The notes: generated from the letters alone by a model not told the origin. Numbered from the stretch's first letter, positions 37,391 to 48,017 are shown. The stretch is 64,000 nucleotides of DNA from Paraburkholderia sp. (GCF_026225065.1 NZ_JAMFSB010000112.1:1-64000); one strand, 5' to 3'. Numbers and translations: made by a program.

Positions 37391-38977
37391 ATGCCGGAAC
37401 TGTCTTACCCGCAAACGCCTACCACGAGCGGCCGAAGCCGCAACATTGGTATGATCATTTTCCTGATCGTAATCGCAATTGGTGCGGTGTATTGTGCCGC
37501 CCATCTGGTCAGCGATCTGCAGTCGGTTCAATCGCTCAGCTTTCTGCCGTACCTGTTGCTTGGCGTCGCGTTGCTGATCGCGCTCGGTTTCGAGTTCGTC
37601 AACGGCTTTCACGACACCGCGAACGCCGTCGCCACCGTCATCTACACCCATTCGCTCGCGCCGAATTTCGCGGTGATCTGGTCAGGCACGTGGAATTTCC
37701 TGGGCGTCCTGACATCGACCGGCGCAGTCGCCTTCGGCGTGCTGCAGCTTCTGCCCGTCGAACTGATCCTGCAGGTCGGCAACAGCGCGGGTTTCGCGAT
37801 GGTGTTCGCCCTGCTGATCGCGGCGATCATCTGGAACCTCGGCACGTGGTACTTCGGCTTGCCCTCGTCGAGCTCGCACACGCTGGTGGGCTCGATCATC
37901 GGTGTGGGCCTGATGAACCAGTTGATGCACGGCTCCAGCGGCACCAGCGGCGTGGACTGGAACCAGGCGCTGGGCGTCGGCAAGTCGCTCGTGTTCTCGC
38001 CGATCGTCGGCTTCCTGCTGTCCGGATTGCTGCTGATGGTCCTGAAAGCGGTCGTACGCGTGCCGGCCCTCTACGCCGAACCGAAGGGTAACGAGCCGCC
38101 GCCGTTCTGGATCCGCTGCCTGCTCATCCTGACCTGCACGGGCGTCTCGTTCGCGCACGGTTCGAATGACGGCCAGAAGGGCATGGGCCTCATCATGCTG
38201 ATCCTGATCGGTACGGTGCCGACCGCCTACGCATTGAACAAGGCCGTGACGCCCGCGGAAACGCAAACCTTCATCGCTGTATCGCAACAGGCCGCCACGA
38301 CGTTCGGCAAATACACCAATGGCGCGCCGCCCTCGGCCCATCCGCGCGCCGACGTCGAAGCCTATGTGCAGACACGTAAACTGACGCCAGCGACGCTGCC
38401 TGCGCTCCAGCAACTGACCACGCAGATCGGCCAGCAGGTCGGTGCGTCCGGGTCAATGGCAGCCGTGCCGCAGGATGTCGTCGATAACGTGCGCAACAAC
38501 ATGTACGTCGTCTCGGAAGCGATTCGCCTGATCGACAAGGCCAAGCAGCCCGACTTTTCCGCGGATGACGACAAGGTGGTCGATAACTTCAAGAAGCAGA
38601 TCGACGGCGCCACCAAATTTATCCCGACGTGGGTCAAGGTCGCAGTAGCGATCGCCCTCGGCCTGGGGACGATGGTGGGCTGGAAGCGCATTGTCGTGAC
38701 GGTTGGCGAGAAAATCGGCAAGCAGCATCTGACCTACGGGCAAGGCGCGTCGGCGGAACTGGTGGCGATGCTGACGATTGGCGCGGCTGACGTCTACGGT
38801 CTGCCGGTGTCGACGACCCACGTGCTGTCGTCAGGCGTAGCCGGCACGATGGCGGCCAACGGTTCCGGCCTGCAATGGAGTACCGTACGCAGCCTGCTGT
38901 TGGCGTGGGTGCTGACCCTGCCGGTTTCGATCGCGCTGGCAGCAGGCTTGTATTGGGTGTTCCTGCACGTGTTTTGA
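37391..38977 (+). CDS. pitA: inorganic phosphate transporter (Pit family)
   Basis: GFEFVNGFHDTANAVATVIYT and SFAHGSNDGQKGMG signatures, C-terminal VYGLPVSTTHVLSSGVAG. Confidence 0.95.
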   Translation: MPELSYPQTPTTSGRSRNIGMIIFLIVIAIGAVYCAAHLVSDLQSVQSLSFLPYLLLGVALLIALGFEFVNGFHDTANAVATVIYTHSLAPNFAVIWSGTWNFLGVLTSTGAVAFGVLQLLPVELILQVGNSAGFAMVFALLIAAIIWNLGTWYFGLPSSSSHTLVGSIIGVGLMNQLMHGSSGTSGVDWNQALGVGKSLVFSPIVGFLLSGLLLMVLKAVVRVPALYAEPKGNEPPPFWIRCLLILTCTGVSFAHGSNDGQKGMGLIMLILIGTVPTAYALNKAVTPAETQTFIAVSQQAATTFGKYTNGAPPSAHPRADVEAYVQTRKLTPATLPALQQLTTQIGQQVGASGSMAAVPQDVVDNVRNNMYVVSEAIRLIDKAKQPDFSADDDKVVDNFKKQIDGATKFIPTWVKVAVAIALGLGTMVGWKRIVVTVGEKIGKQHLTYGQGASAELVAMLTIGAADVYGLPVSTTHVLSSGVAGTMAANGSGLQWSTVRSLLLAWVLTLPVSIALAAGLYWVFLHVF

Positions 38978-39036
38978 AGATTCAGCGGACGGGGTTGTGG
39001 CGGCACGATAGGCCGCCACAACCCGCCAGCCAAAAG

Positions 39037-39067
39037 AAAAGCGCGGCTCACAAGCCGCGCTTTTTTT
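39037..39067. terminator. bidirectional intrinsic terminator between convergent pit and ppk2
   Basis: AAAAGCGCGGCT-CACA-AGCCGCGCTTTTTTT. Confidence 0.88.
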
Positions 39068-39088
39068 GTCACATCGATCCACTTAAAC

Positions 39089-40015
39089 TCAATACAGTTC
39101 CGGCACGATCATATTGCCCGGCACCGGTTGCCGGCTGTACTCGCTGTTGTGCACACGCTCCGGCAGGTTGATCGCCGGATGCTCGATCTCGTGGTACGGC
39201 ACCTGGCTCAGCAAATGGTGAATGCAATTCAAACGCGCGCGCTTCTTGTCGACGGCCTGCACGACCCACCACGGCGCCTCGGGAATATGCGAGCGCTGCA
39301 GCATCACTTCCTTCGCATGGGTGTACGCCTCCCAGCGGCGCCGGCTTTCCAGGTCCATCGGGCTGAGCTTCCACTGCTTGAGCGGATCGTGGATGCGGGT
39401 CTGAAAGCGGATCTCCTGCTCTTCGTCCGTGATCGAAAACCAGTACTTGATAATCTGCACACCGCTGCGCACCAGCATCTTCTCGAACTCCGGCACCGAG
39501 CGGAAAAACTCCTCGTACTCTTCGTCGGTACAGAAGTTCATCACGCGCTCGACGCCCGCCCGGTTGTACCAGCTGCGGTCAAACAGCACCATCTCACCAC
39601 CCGCCGGCAGATGCGTCGCATAGCGCTGAAAATACCACTGCGTGCGCTCGCGATTGTTTGGCGCCGGCAATGCCGCAACCCGGCACACGCGCGGGTTCAG
39701 GCGCTGGGTGATGCGCTTGATCGCGCCACCCTTGCCTGCCGCGTCGCGCCCCTCGAAAATCACTACCAGACGGTGCCCTGTGGCGACGATCCAGTCCTGC
39801 AGCTTGACCAGCTCCCCTTGCAGACGGAACAGTTCACGGAAGTAATGCTTGCGCGCCTCGCGATGCTCGACTGAGAAGCCCGCTTCACCATCGCCGATGC
39901 GGTCATCCACCTCCATCTCGAGCTCTTCGTCGTACGCGTCGATGAGATCCTCTTCAAAACGGCGCTGCCGTTCTGCCATCGATGCCGTATCGGCGCTGGG
40001 ATCCTGCTCTTTCAT
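39089..40015 (-). CDS. ppk2: polyphosphate kinase 2
   Basis: Walker A VVIFEGRDAAGKGGAIKRITQRLNPR; lid/Walker B MVLFDRSWYNRAGVERVMNF. Confidence 0.95.
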   Translation of the reverse strand: MKEQDPSADTASMAERQRRFEEDLIDAYDEELEMEVDDRIGDGEAGFSVEHREARKHYFRELFRLQGELVKLQDWIVATGHRLVVIFEGRDAAGKGGAIKRITQRLNPRVCRVAALPAPNNRERTQWYFQRYATHLPAGGEMVLFDRSWYNRAGVERVMNFCTDEEYEEFFRSVPEFEKMLVRSGVQIIKYWFSITDEEQEIRFQTRIHDPLKQWKLSPMDLESRRRWEAYTHAKEVMLQRSHIPEAPWWVVQAVDKKRARLNCIHHLLSQVPYHEIEHPAINLPERVHNSEYSRQPVPGNMIVPELY

Positions 40016-40331
40016 CGCGACTCTCCTGAAACGGGGAATAGGTAGGCGCACCGCGCGAACCGCTGCGGCAACCGCGCGATTATCGAGCACCGAGGTGTCA
40101 CTGTTATTACTGGGGCGACATGAGCTCACGCCTGAAAGGCCGCCACGGATGATTTCCGCATTTCCGCTCATCCATCGCTGATCCGCGCGCAAATCACCGT
40201 ATGCAAACCATGATAACCAGTTTTGGCCACCTTTAAATTGGCCTACGGCCAGTTTCGCACCCCCTTTCCCGTGTCTTGAAAACAGGCAGACAGCTCCGCA
40301 CTTAGGCTCCCGCCTTGTCCGGAGCTTCATC

Positions 40332-41378
40332 ATGGGAAGCCGTCCCCGTTTTATCGACGACCTGTCGCGCGCGGCGTCTGAGCCCGCTGCGCCTGGCGGG
40401 TCCGCCGCGCCGTCCATGCTGTCCGACGACGCCCTGCTCGACGCTTACTCGCGCACCGTGATCGGCGCGCTGGAGCGTGTCCAGCAGGCAGTCGTCTTCA
40501 TTTCCGTCGAACACCGAACCCCCGCCCATCCCAGCGGCCGCGGCGCGCGCGGCGGCACCGGTTCGGGCTTTCTGTTCACACCGGACGGCTACCTGCTGAC
40601 CAATAGCCATGTCGTGCATGGCGCCGCGCAGATCCGCGTGACGCTCGCGGACGGCAGCCAGTTCGACGCCGATCTGGTCGGCGACGACCCCGGCAGCGAC
40701 CTCGCCGTGCTGCGGATCGGTTCGGCCGAACCGTTGCCGCACGTCGAGCTTGGCGAATCCGGGCGGCTGCGGGTCGGTCAGATTGCGATCGCGGTGGGCA
40801 ACCCGCTCGGCCTCCAGCAGACCGTCACAACCGGCGTGGTGTCGGCCCTTGGCCGCTCGCTACGCTCGAACTCAGGCCGCATGATCTACGACGTAATCCA
40901 GACCGACGCGGCCTTGAATCCTGGCAATTCGGGCGGCCCGCTGATCAACTCGGCGGGCCAGGTGATCGGCGTGAACACGGCTATCATCCCCGGTGCGCAG
41001 GCCATCTGCTTTGCCACCGCAATCGACACCGCCAAGTGGGTCATCATGCAGATCTTCGCGCATGGCCGTGTGCGCCGTGCGTATATCGGCGTAGCGGGCA
41101 CCACGACGCCGCTGTCGCGGCGTGTGCAGCGCTACTTTGGACTCAGTTCGGAGACTGGGGTGCGGGTGATGGAAATCGTCAAGGCGAGCCCAGCCGCGCT
41201 TGGCGGACTGCGCACCGACGACACGATCGTCGCGATCGACGCGCTGCACGTCGATGGGGTTGATAGCCTTCAACGTGTGCTGGATGCGTCGCGCATCGAC
41301 CGCCCGGTCAATGTGACGGTGTTGCGCGGCGCGCAACAGCTCGAACTGACGCTGACTCCGGTGGAACAGGCGAGTTGA
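40332..41378 (+). CDS. trypsin-like serine protease with PDZ domain (HtrA/DegP-like)
   Basis: TNSHVVHG (His), SDLAVLRI (Asp), GNSGGPL (Ser); C-terminal PDZ. Confidence 0.94.
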   Translation: MGSRPRFIDDLSRAASEPAAPGGSAAPSMLSDDALLDAYSRTVIGALERVQQAVVFISVEHRTPAHPSGRGARGGTGSGFLFTPDGYLLTNSHVVHGAAQIRVTLADGSQFDADLVGDDPGSDLAVLRIGSAEPLPHVELGESGRLRVGQIAIAVGNPLGLQQTVTTGVVSALGRSLRSNSGRMIYDVIQTDAALNPGNSGGPLINSAGQVIGVNTAIIPGAQAICFATAIDTAKWVIMQIFAHGRVRRAYIGVAGTTTPLSRRVQRYFGLSSETGVRVMEIVKASPAALGGLRTDDTIVAIDALHVDGVDSLQRVLDASRIDRPVNVTVLRGAQQLELTLTPVEQAS

Positions 41379-41509
41379 GATTGATGCGAAGAGAAACGCA
41401 CCAGTGTCACGGCGATTTTCTATACTGAGGAAACCGACCCTCGACCGCAATCAAACTGCATGGGACCGGCGTAGGTGCTTTAGCGCCAACGCCGACACAG
41501 GAGAGCGAT

Positions 41510-41779
41510 GTGACAAGCAACTATCAGGTGCGAGTCACGCGGAACACCGCCGACTACGACGACTCCGGCGTGCCGCGTGTGACGAAAACCCCAGCGCGCG
41601 TTGAAATTGCCGCATCGCGACGCGAGTTGGTGTTTGCCGATCGCGACGCCCTGCAGCAATTTATCGACGCCTGTGTCAAAGCCCGCGAAGAGGCGTTCGG
41701 CGTTACGTCGAACGCAGCCCTTTCCGAGGACGACAAGGCGGCATGGGCACGATTCTTCGGGCGGTTTACAGAATTGTAA
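41510..41779 (+). CDS. hypothetical protein
   Basis: 89 aa, GTG start with AGGAGAG Shine-Dalgarno. Confidence 0.65.
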   Translation: MTSNYQVRVTRNTADYDDSGVPRVTKTPARVEIAASRRELVFADRDALQQFIDACVKAREEAFGVTSNAALSEDDKAAWARFFGRFTEL

Positions 41780-41869
41780 GCACTCGCGCATCGGCTGCGC
41801 GAGACTTGTCTCGCTGCATGGCGGGGGCGCTGCGCTGAATGTGCCCACACCCGCCGCCATTTCAAACGT

Positions 41870-43594
41870 TCACTGAATCACGCGCGTCACGCCACGGCCA
41901 CGCGGATCGGCAGCGGGCTCGGGCGTATCACCGTTGACCTTGATCGCCTGAATGTCGCCGCTGAAATCCTGGCCTTTCAACACGTAACCCTTCGCCTCGA
42001 TCTGCTGCGCGAGGTCGCCGGTGATCGGCATGTACGGCTCCCAGAAGATCGTATTCGGCGGCAACAACTGGTGATGAAAGCGCATCGCGGCGACAGCATC
42101 GGGCAACGGCATGTTGAAGTCGTAGACGTTGTTGATCACCTGGAAGATCGACGTGAAGATGCGCGAACCACCCGGTGTGCCGATCACCAGCGACACCTTG
42201 CCGTCCTTCGTCAGGATAGTCGGAGTCATCGAAGAAAGCGGACGCTTCTTCGGTGCGATCGCATTCGCATCGCTGCCCACCACGCCGAACATGTTCGCCA
42301 CGCCCGGCTTGGCCGAAAAGTCGTCCATCTCATCGTTGAGCACAATACCCGTGCCGTCCACCACGACACCCGAACCGAAGTAGCCGTTGATCGTGTAGGT
42401 GTTCGAGACGGCATTGCCCCACTTGTCGATCACCGAGAAGTGCGTGGTTTCAGCCTTCTCCGGCATCGACGTGCCCAACCCCGGCTGTACGCTCTTCGTA
42501 TCCGATGGCGTGGTCGGGTTGACCTCGGCAGCACGCTTGGCAAGGTATGCATCGTCAATCAACTGATCGACCGGCACCTTGTAGAAGTCAGGGTCACCCA
42601 GGTACTGAGCGCGGTCGGCGAACACGCGTTTTTCGATTTCCGCGATCAGGTGCACGTACTGCGCCGAGTTGAGCGGCACGTCCTTGAAGTCGGGTGCGAT
42701 ATCCGCCTTCATCTTTAACAATTGCACGAGACCCACACCGCCTGAGCTCGGCGGCGGTGCCGTAATCACGTGATAGCCATTCCAGTCCGCCTGGACCGGC
42801 TCACGCCAGATGGCCTTATATTCGTGCAGGTCTTCTTTCGTGATCAAACCATGGCCGCGCATGGATGTGGCGATCAGGTTGGCAGTCTTGCCGTCGTAGA
42901 AGTCTTTGGCACCCTCGTTGGCGATACGCGTCAACACAGCGGCGAGGTCCGCCTGCTTGAAGTTGACGCCCTGCTTGAGATTGCCAAAGTAGGTATCGAA
43001 GTTGGTCTTGCCTGCGAAGTCTTTAGCGGAAGCGTCACGGCGTTGCTGCAACTGCTCGCTCACTTCGAAGCCGTCGGTAGCGTATTTGATGGCGGGGGCC
43101 AGTACCTGCTTCCACTTCAGCTTGCCGAAACGGCGCTGCGCTTCCCACATGCCTTCGACCGTGCCCGGCACACCCACGGCGCGATAACCGAAGAGGCTCA
43201 TGCCCTTGACGACCTCACCCTTGTCGTCGAGATACATATTGCGTGTGGCCGCAAGCGGCGCCTTCTCGCGATAGTCGAGGAAGTAGGGTTTGCCGTTGAC
43301 ATACAGCGTCATGAAGCCGCCACCGCCAATGTTGCCGGCTTCCGGATACGTCACGGCAAGCGTAAAGGCAATCGCCACGGCGGCGTCGACGGCATTGCCG
43401 CCTTCCTTGAAGATCTGCTCGGCGGCATCGGCGCTGAACTTGTCGGCCACGGCGACGGCCGAGGCATCCAGAACGGTGGCTTGCTGAGGGGCCTTGGCAT
43501 ACGCCGGGGCGGTCTCGAGAAAACCGCTTGATACGGTAAAGAATGCGGCTGCTGCAAATGCACTAGCGGACAACTTTACTTTGCCTACTGACAT
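41870..43594 (-). CDS. ggt: gamma-glutamyltransferase
   Basis: GGNAVDAAVAIAFTLAVTYPEAGNIGGGGFM; catalytic Thr region TTHFSVIDKWGNAVSNTYTIN; PLSSMTPTI. Confidence 0.95.
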   Translation of the reverse strand: MSVGKVKLSASAFAAAAFFTVSSGFLETAPAYAKAPQQATVLDASAVAVADKFSADAAEQIFKEGGNAVDAAVAIAFTLAVTYPEAGNIGGGGFMTLYVNGKPYFLDYREKAPLAATRNMYLDDKGEVVKGMSLFGYRAVGVPGTVEGMWEAQRRFGKLKWKQVLAPAIKYATDGFEVSEQLQQRRDASAKDFAGKTNFDTYFGNLKQGVNFKQADLAAVLTRIANEGAKDFYDGKTANLIATSMRGHGLITKEDLHEYKAIWREPVQADWNGYHVITAPPPSSGGVGLVQLLKMKADIAPDFKDVPLNSAQYVHLIAEIEKRVFADRAQYLGDPDFYKVPVDQLIDDAYLAKRAAEVNPTTPSDTKSVQPGLGTSMPEKAETTHFSVIDKWGNAVSNTYTINGYFGSGVVVDGTGIVLNDEMDDFSAKPGVANMFGVVGSDANAIAPKKRPLSSMTPTILTKDGKVSLVIGTPGGSRIFTSIFQVINNVYDFNMPLPDAVAAMRFHHQLLPPNTIFWEPYMPITGDLAQQIEAKGYVLKGQDFSGDIQAIKVNGDTPEPAADPRGRGVTRVIQ

Positions 43595-43775
43595 TGACTG
43601 TCCTCCTTGACCATTCCCTGACTAAACGAAACGTCTGCCTTGGGCTTATAGCACGCTCGACAACGTTTGCGAAGGCACAACCTGTAGTCCTAACTTTGCC
43701 GTGCTGCAGTGAAGCCACTTGTTCGCGTCGTTTGAGCGCACGCCTCGTATGTGCCTCATGTCCCTCATGCAACGC

Positions 43776-45242
43776 TTACGCACGCCCCCGGGTCCCCTTT
43801 GCGATCTCATCGCCGCTACCCTGCGGCAGACGCGCCGTCACAGGAATAGAGCCGAGCGAGAACAATCCCACCACCAGAAATGCAGGCCAGAAGTCCGACC
43901 ATACGATCGCAGGATGCCCCTGCAGATGATGCGAAATCTCCAGCACCATGCCGCCGATCGTCACGCCGAGCCCAAGCGAAATCTGCTGGATCACGCTCGC
44001 CACGCTGGTGGCGCGGCCGATGTCGCGGGCAGGGATATCCGCGTAGGCAAGCGTATTCAGCGAGGTGAACTGCAGCGACGGGAAGAAGCCGCCGAACAGT
44101 ACGATGCACCAGATAGCCCAATGCGGCATGCCGGGGAAAAACAGTCCGTAGACGGCAATCGCCAGGCCCGCGAGGCCCGCGTTGACCATCAGCACCTTGC
44201 GGAAGCCGAAGCGCTCGAGCACCCGCGAGGCAGCCGCCTTCATGAAGAACGAACCGAACGCCGAGGCGCAGGTAATCGAACCCGAGACGAAGGCAGTCAT
44301 GCCAAGCCCTTCCTGTAACGCCAACGGCAGCAGAAAAGGCACCGCGCCGAGACCGATACGAAACAGCGAGCCGCCTAGCACGCTCGCATGGAAGCTAGGA
44401 ATGCGCAGCAGGCGCAGATCGAGCACCGGCAGTTCAACGCGGCTCGCATACAGCCAGTACAGGAGCAGCAACGCGGCGCCTGCCACGCACATGCCGAGCG
44501 ACAGGCTGTTCGACACCAGTTCGCCGCCCACCAACGACGCGCCCAGCATAAACAGCGAAGCACCGGCCGCCGACAACACAAAGCCAAACCAGTCGAGCCG
44601 TCCCGGATGCGCCTCGCGGGCATTGGCGATGTGCTTGTTGGTGAGCCAGATGCCGAGCACGCCGATCGGAATGTTGATAAAGAAGATCAGGCGCCAATGC
44701 AGATAGGTAGTGATGAACCCGCCGAGCGGCGGCCCAAGCACGGGCCCGAGCAACGCAGGCACCGTCAGGTAGTTCATGGCCCGGATGAACTCCGACTTCG
44801 GCAACGAGCGGAAAATGATGATGCGTCCGACCGGCACCATCAACGCACCGCCGAGACCTTGCACGAAGCGCGCAAACACAAACGTGCCGAGGGAGCTTGA
44901 TGCAGCGCACATCAGCGAGCCGGTCATGAAGATGCCGATTGCCGTGCGAAACACCGTGCGCGAACCGAAGCGGTCGGCCACCCAACCGCAGATGGGAATG
45001 AAGACGCCGAGGCCGATCACATAACTCGTGATGGCAAGCTTAAGTGTAATGGGACTTTGGCCGAGGTCGCGCGCGAGAACCGGGAGCGAGGTCACGATGA
45101 CTGTGCCGTCCACGTTTTCCATGAACATCGCACATGCGACGATCAACGGAACGATGAATGCACCCAGGGCGAGAGGCATTGGCAAGACGACGGCTGACGA
45201 AACCGTCGGCGTAAAGGCGCAATTATCGCATTGCCCTGACAA
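43776..45242 (-). CDS. MFS transporter, DHA2 (EmrB/QacA) family
   Basis: ENVDGTVIVTSLPVLARDLG; LGPVLGPPLGGFIT motif C; the start may be internal. Confidence 0.92.
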   Translation of the reverse strand: MSGQCDNCAFTPTVSSAVVLPMPLALGAFIVPLIVACAMFMENVDGTVIVTSLPVLARDLGQSPITLKLAITSYVIGLGVFIPICGWVADRFGSRTVFRTAIGIFMTGSLMCAASSSLGTFVFARFVQGLGGALMVPVGRIIIFRSLPKSEFIRAMNYLTVPALLGPVLGPPLGGFITTYLHWRLIFFINIPIGVLGIWLTNKHIANAREAHPGRLDWFGFVLSAAGASLFMLGASLVGGELVSNSLSLGMCVAGAALLLLYWLYASRVELPVLDLRLLRIPSFHASVLGGSLFRIGLGAVPFLLPLALQEGLGMTAFVSGSITCASAFGSFFMKAAASRVLERFGFRKVLMVNAGLAGLAIAVYGLFFPGMPHWAIWCIVLFGGFFPSLQFTSLNTLAYADIPARDIGRATSVASVIQQISLGLGVTIGGMVLEISHHLQGHPAIVWSDFWPAFLVVGLFSLGSIPVTARLPQGSGDEIAKGTRGRA

Positions 45243-45404
45243 CAGATGTTGTTAAGGAAGGTGATTTACACAGCACGGCATGCTGTTGTGAACCTGCGTG
45301 GGATTTGTGCGAGATGGTTGAGGATGCAACGAAGCGTGCAGAAAACAAGTGTGCCGGCATCGGCCGGCACACTCACAATCGCATAGAAACGCGGCAAGCG
45401 AAGC

Positions 45405-46169
45405 TTAACGCGGCGCTGTGACCAGCGGCTGCAATTGCGGCAGGATCTCGGTGCGGGCACGCACGACATCGTTCGGGAAGTCGATCTCGATCCACGGTGC
45501 GCCGGTCACGTCGGCAGTATCGAACACCTGGCCGCCCTCGAGCAGCAGGTCGCGTACCGCTTCTTCGTGCGGCAGGTTCGAGCGACCGCTATCGATGTAG
45601 CCCGCCACGATCTGCGCAAAGCGCTGCGCGGTTTGCTCGCGGAAACGGAAGAACCCGACCGACTCGCCAATCGTGTCGTACTCGAGGTTAACCGCGAGCT
45701 GCTTGCGCAGCTCCACTGGCACGCCGTCTTTCAGACACAGCTTGACGGGCTCGTCGCCCGCTTCGAAATCGCGGTCGATCAGCAGCCGGTTGGCCGTCTC
45801 GCCCGCCACCAGGGCGTTCAGGATGCGCTCGTCATACAGCACGTCGGCGTCCATCAGCAAGACGTCGCCGCCGCGCGTCAACGCGTCCGCCACGGTGTGC
45901 ACCGTCAGCACGCTGCCGAGGTCGAAACGCGGGTTGATCACCGTCTCGACCGGGTGCGGCCAGTTGATGCGCTTCAACTCTGCCGCGACCAGTTCCGGCT
46001 GGAACCCCAGCGCCAGCACGACGTCGGTCACGCCAGCGGTTTCGAGCATCTGCAGATGCCGCTCGAGCAGGCTCACGCCGTCGAACTGCAGCAGACACTT
46101 CGGGAACTGTTCACCAGGCGGAAGCTGGAGACGCAGGCCAAGGCCCGCAGCGAGAATAATGGCACGCAT
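45405..46169 (-). CDS. nucleotidyltransferase family protein (sugar/choline-phosphate NTP transferase-like)
   Basis: MRAIILAAGLGLRL...FPKCLLQFDGVSLLERHLQML; VLLMDADVLYDERIL. Confidence 0.9.
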   Translation of the reverse strand: MRAIILAAGLGLRLQLPPGEQFPKCLLQFDGVSLLERHLQMLETAGVTDVVLALGFQPELVAAELKRINWPHPVETVINPRFDLGSVLTVHTVADALTRGGDVLLMDADVLYDERILNALVAGETANRLLIDRDFEAGDEPVKLCLKDGVPVELRKQLAVNLEYDTIGESVGFFRFREQTAQRFAQIVAGYIDSGRSNLPHEEAVRDLLLEGGQVFDTADVTGAPWIEIDFPNDVVRARTEILPQLQPLVTAPR

Positions 46170-46182
46170 GCGCGGTCCCTTT

Positions 46183-47199
46183 CTAAAAGTAAGATTTGTC
46201 GACAGCCGGCACCCGCGTCGCGCGCCGACGCTGCCAGTTTCTTTCACTGAAATGCAAGTACAACAGGCCCGGCAAGCCCAACAGGAGCTCGCGGGCGCGC
46301 TTGGCAAGCGACAACGCCAGCGCCGCCTCCGGCGGCAAGCCAACGAGCGGCGCGAGCAGCAGATAACCGCCCTCCTGCACGCCAAGCGAACCGGGAATCG
46401 CAAACGCGGCGCCGCGAATCGCCTGACCCAGGCTTTCGAGCAGCAACGCGTCGATCCAGCCCACCGGATGGCCGAGGAAGCGCAGCGCGAGCCACACTTC
46501 CACGGTGCCGACGATCCAGCCTACCAGGCTCAGCGCAAAACTCGCCAGCACACGGGCGCGGTCGCGATAGAGCGCCTGCACGGCACCGTCGACAGCGTCC
46601 GCGCGCATGGTCAGTGACGACCAGTCGCGCTTGCCGAACACCTTCGACACCACCCGCAAAAGCCGCCCGAACAGGCCGCGCCGCTGGGCGAAGAAGAACA
46701 GTGCAATCATTCCTGCGAGTATAGCGGTGGCAATAAAAGTCGCGGTTCGCAGGTCGTGCAGCGCACCTTGCGCCGCATAGGCGCCGAACAGCAGCAGGCC
46801 GAGCACGGCAAAGACGATTTGCGCGAGCGCCTGCATCGTGGTACTGACCGTGATCGCAGCGGCTGCATCGCGCATGCGCATGCCGCGTTGCGACAGTTGC
46901 CGCACGATTACCACGGGGCCACCGATCTGCCCTGCCGGCAAAAGGCTGTTGACCGACTCGCCGGTCCAACGCGCGAGCAGCGCATCGAGCGCGCTCACGC
47001 CATCGCGGCGACGGTCGAACAACACGGCAATCGCTGCTGAATCGAGCACCAGCGGCACGAAATGGAATGCGGCCACCAGCGCGAGGCCCCAACCGGCCAC
47101 CATCAGCGTCGAGGTAACGGAACCGAGGCCCTGCCAGGCGAGCAGCGCGACGAACAGCGCCACGCCGATCGTCAGCAGGATCATGGCCGCGCGAGTCAT
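46183..47199 (-). CDS. lysylphosphatidylglycerol synthase TM/UPF0104 family membrane protein (flippase-like)
   Basis: Multi-TM; LLARWTGESVNSLLPAGQIGGPVVIVRQL; GSLGVQEGGYLLLAPLVGLPPEAALALSLAKRARELLLGLPGLL. Confidence 0.88.
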   Translation of the reverse strand: MTRAAMILLTIGVALFVALLAWQGLGSVTSTLMVAGWGLALVAAFHFVPLVLDSAAIAVLFDRRRDGVSALDALLARWTGESVNSLLPAGQIGGPVVIVRQLSQRGMRMRDAAAAITVSTTMQALAQIVFAVLGLLLFGAYAAQGALHDLRTATFIATAILAGMIALFFFAQRRGLFGRLLRVVSKVFGKRDWSSLTMRADAVDGAVQALYRDRARVLASFALSLVGWIVGTVEVWLALRFLGHPVGWIDALLLESLGQAIRGAAFAIPGSLGVQEGGYLLLAPLVGLPPEAALALSLAKRARELLLGLPGLLYLHFSERNWQRRRATRVPAVDKSYF

Positions 47200-48017
47200 G
47201 CGCCGGCCCCTTTGCCTTTGATCATCTGACGGAACACCTGGCGGAAGCCGAAGTAGGCGATCGCGTCTTTCATGTTCGAGATGAAACGGCGCCACGGGCG
47301 CATGTTCGGATCGGTGACATATTCGAACGTCAGCGAGACGCGAAATTCGTTAGCGGCCGCCGGCGTGATGCGGTGGCGCAGCTTGTCGCCGTCGAAAAAC
47401 ACCAGGCCGCCCGGCGGAATCTGTACGGAGCCGGGCACGTCCGGCACGTCGGGATTGCGCGTATGCAGTTCGTAATCGAGACGGCACGACGATTCGTCGA
47501 TCACGCCAAGCAGCAGCGTATAGCGGCGGCCGTCGTAGTACGAGGTGTCGTAGTGCCATCCAATATGGTCGCCCGGCCGCATGTAGTAGTACAGCGCATA
47601 GGCGTGCGGGTCGTCGGCCGGCGAGACCATCAGCTTGTCGCCGCTCAACTGCTCCAGCCAGCCGATCAGCTCTTTCGAGCGATACAGCTCGGCAATGAAC
47701 GGCGCGAGACGGTCGATCGTGTGACGGCTGACGCTGCCGCCCTGCTTGTGTCCCGGGAGGTAGTTGCGGTTCACCTCGTCGAGCAGCGCGCGGGCGCTAT
47801 GCACCAGTTGCGCCGTCACCTCGGGCGCCAGGAAGTCTTCCATGTAGAGGAAGGCGCCCTGGTCGGCGAAGCTCTTGTGCAGACCTGCCGTGTCGAACTG
47901 GCGTGTACGGCCGGCCACTACGCGATCCGCCTCGGGAGCCGCCGCGGGTGCTGGCGCGCCGGATACCTGCTGGAACGAGGCCTGGCTGACCACGTGTTCT
48001 TCGACCTGCGTACTCAT
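47196..48017 (-). CDS. 2-oxoglutarate/Fe(II)-dependent oxygenase
   Basis: HYD Fe-binding context (DHIGWHYDTSYYDGRRYTLLLGV) and distal LRHRITPAAANEFRVSLTFEY. Confidence 0.9.
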   Translation of the reverse strand: MSTQVEEHVVSQASFQQVSGAPAPAAAPEADRVVAGRTRQFDTAGLHKSFADQGAFLYMEDFLAPEVTAQLVHSARALLDEVNRNYLPGHKQGGSVSRHTIDRLAPFIAELYRSKELIGWLEQLSGDKLMVSPADDPHAYALYYYMRPGDHIGWHYDTSYYDGRRYTLLLGVIDESSCRLDYELHTRNPDVPDVPGSVQIPPGGLVFFDGDKLRHRITPAAANEFRVSLTFEYVTDPNMRPWRRFISNMKDAIAYFGFRQVFRQMIKGKGAGA

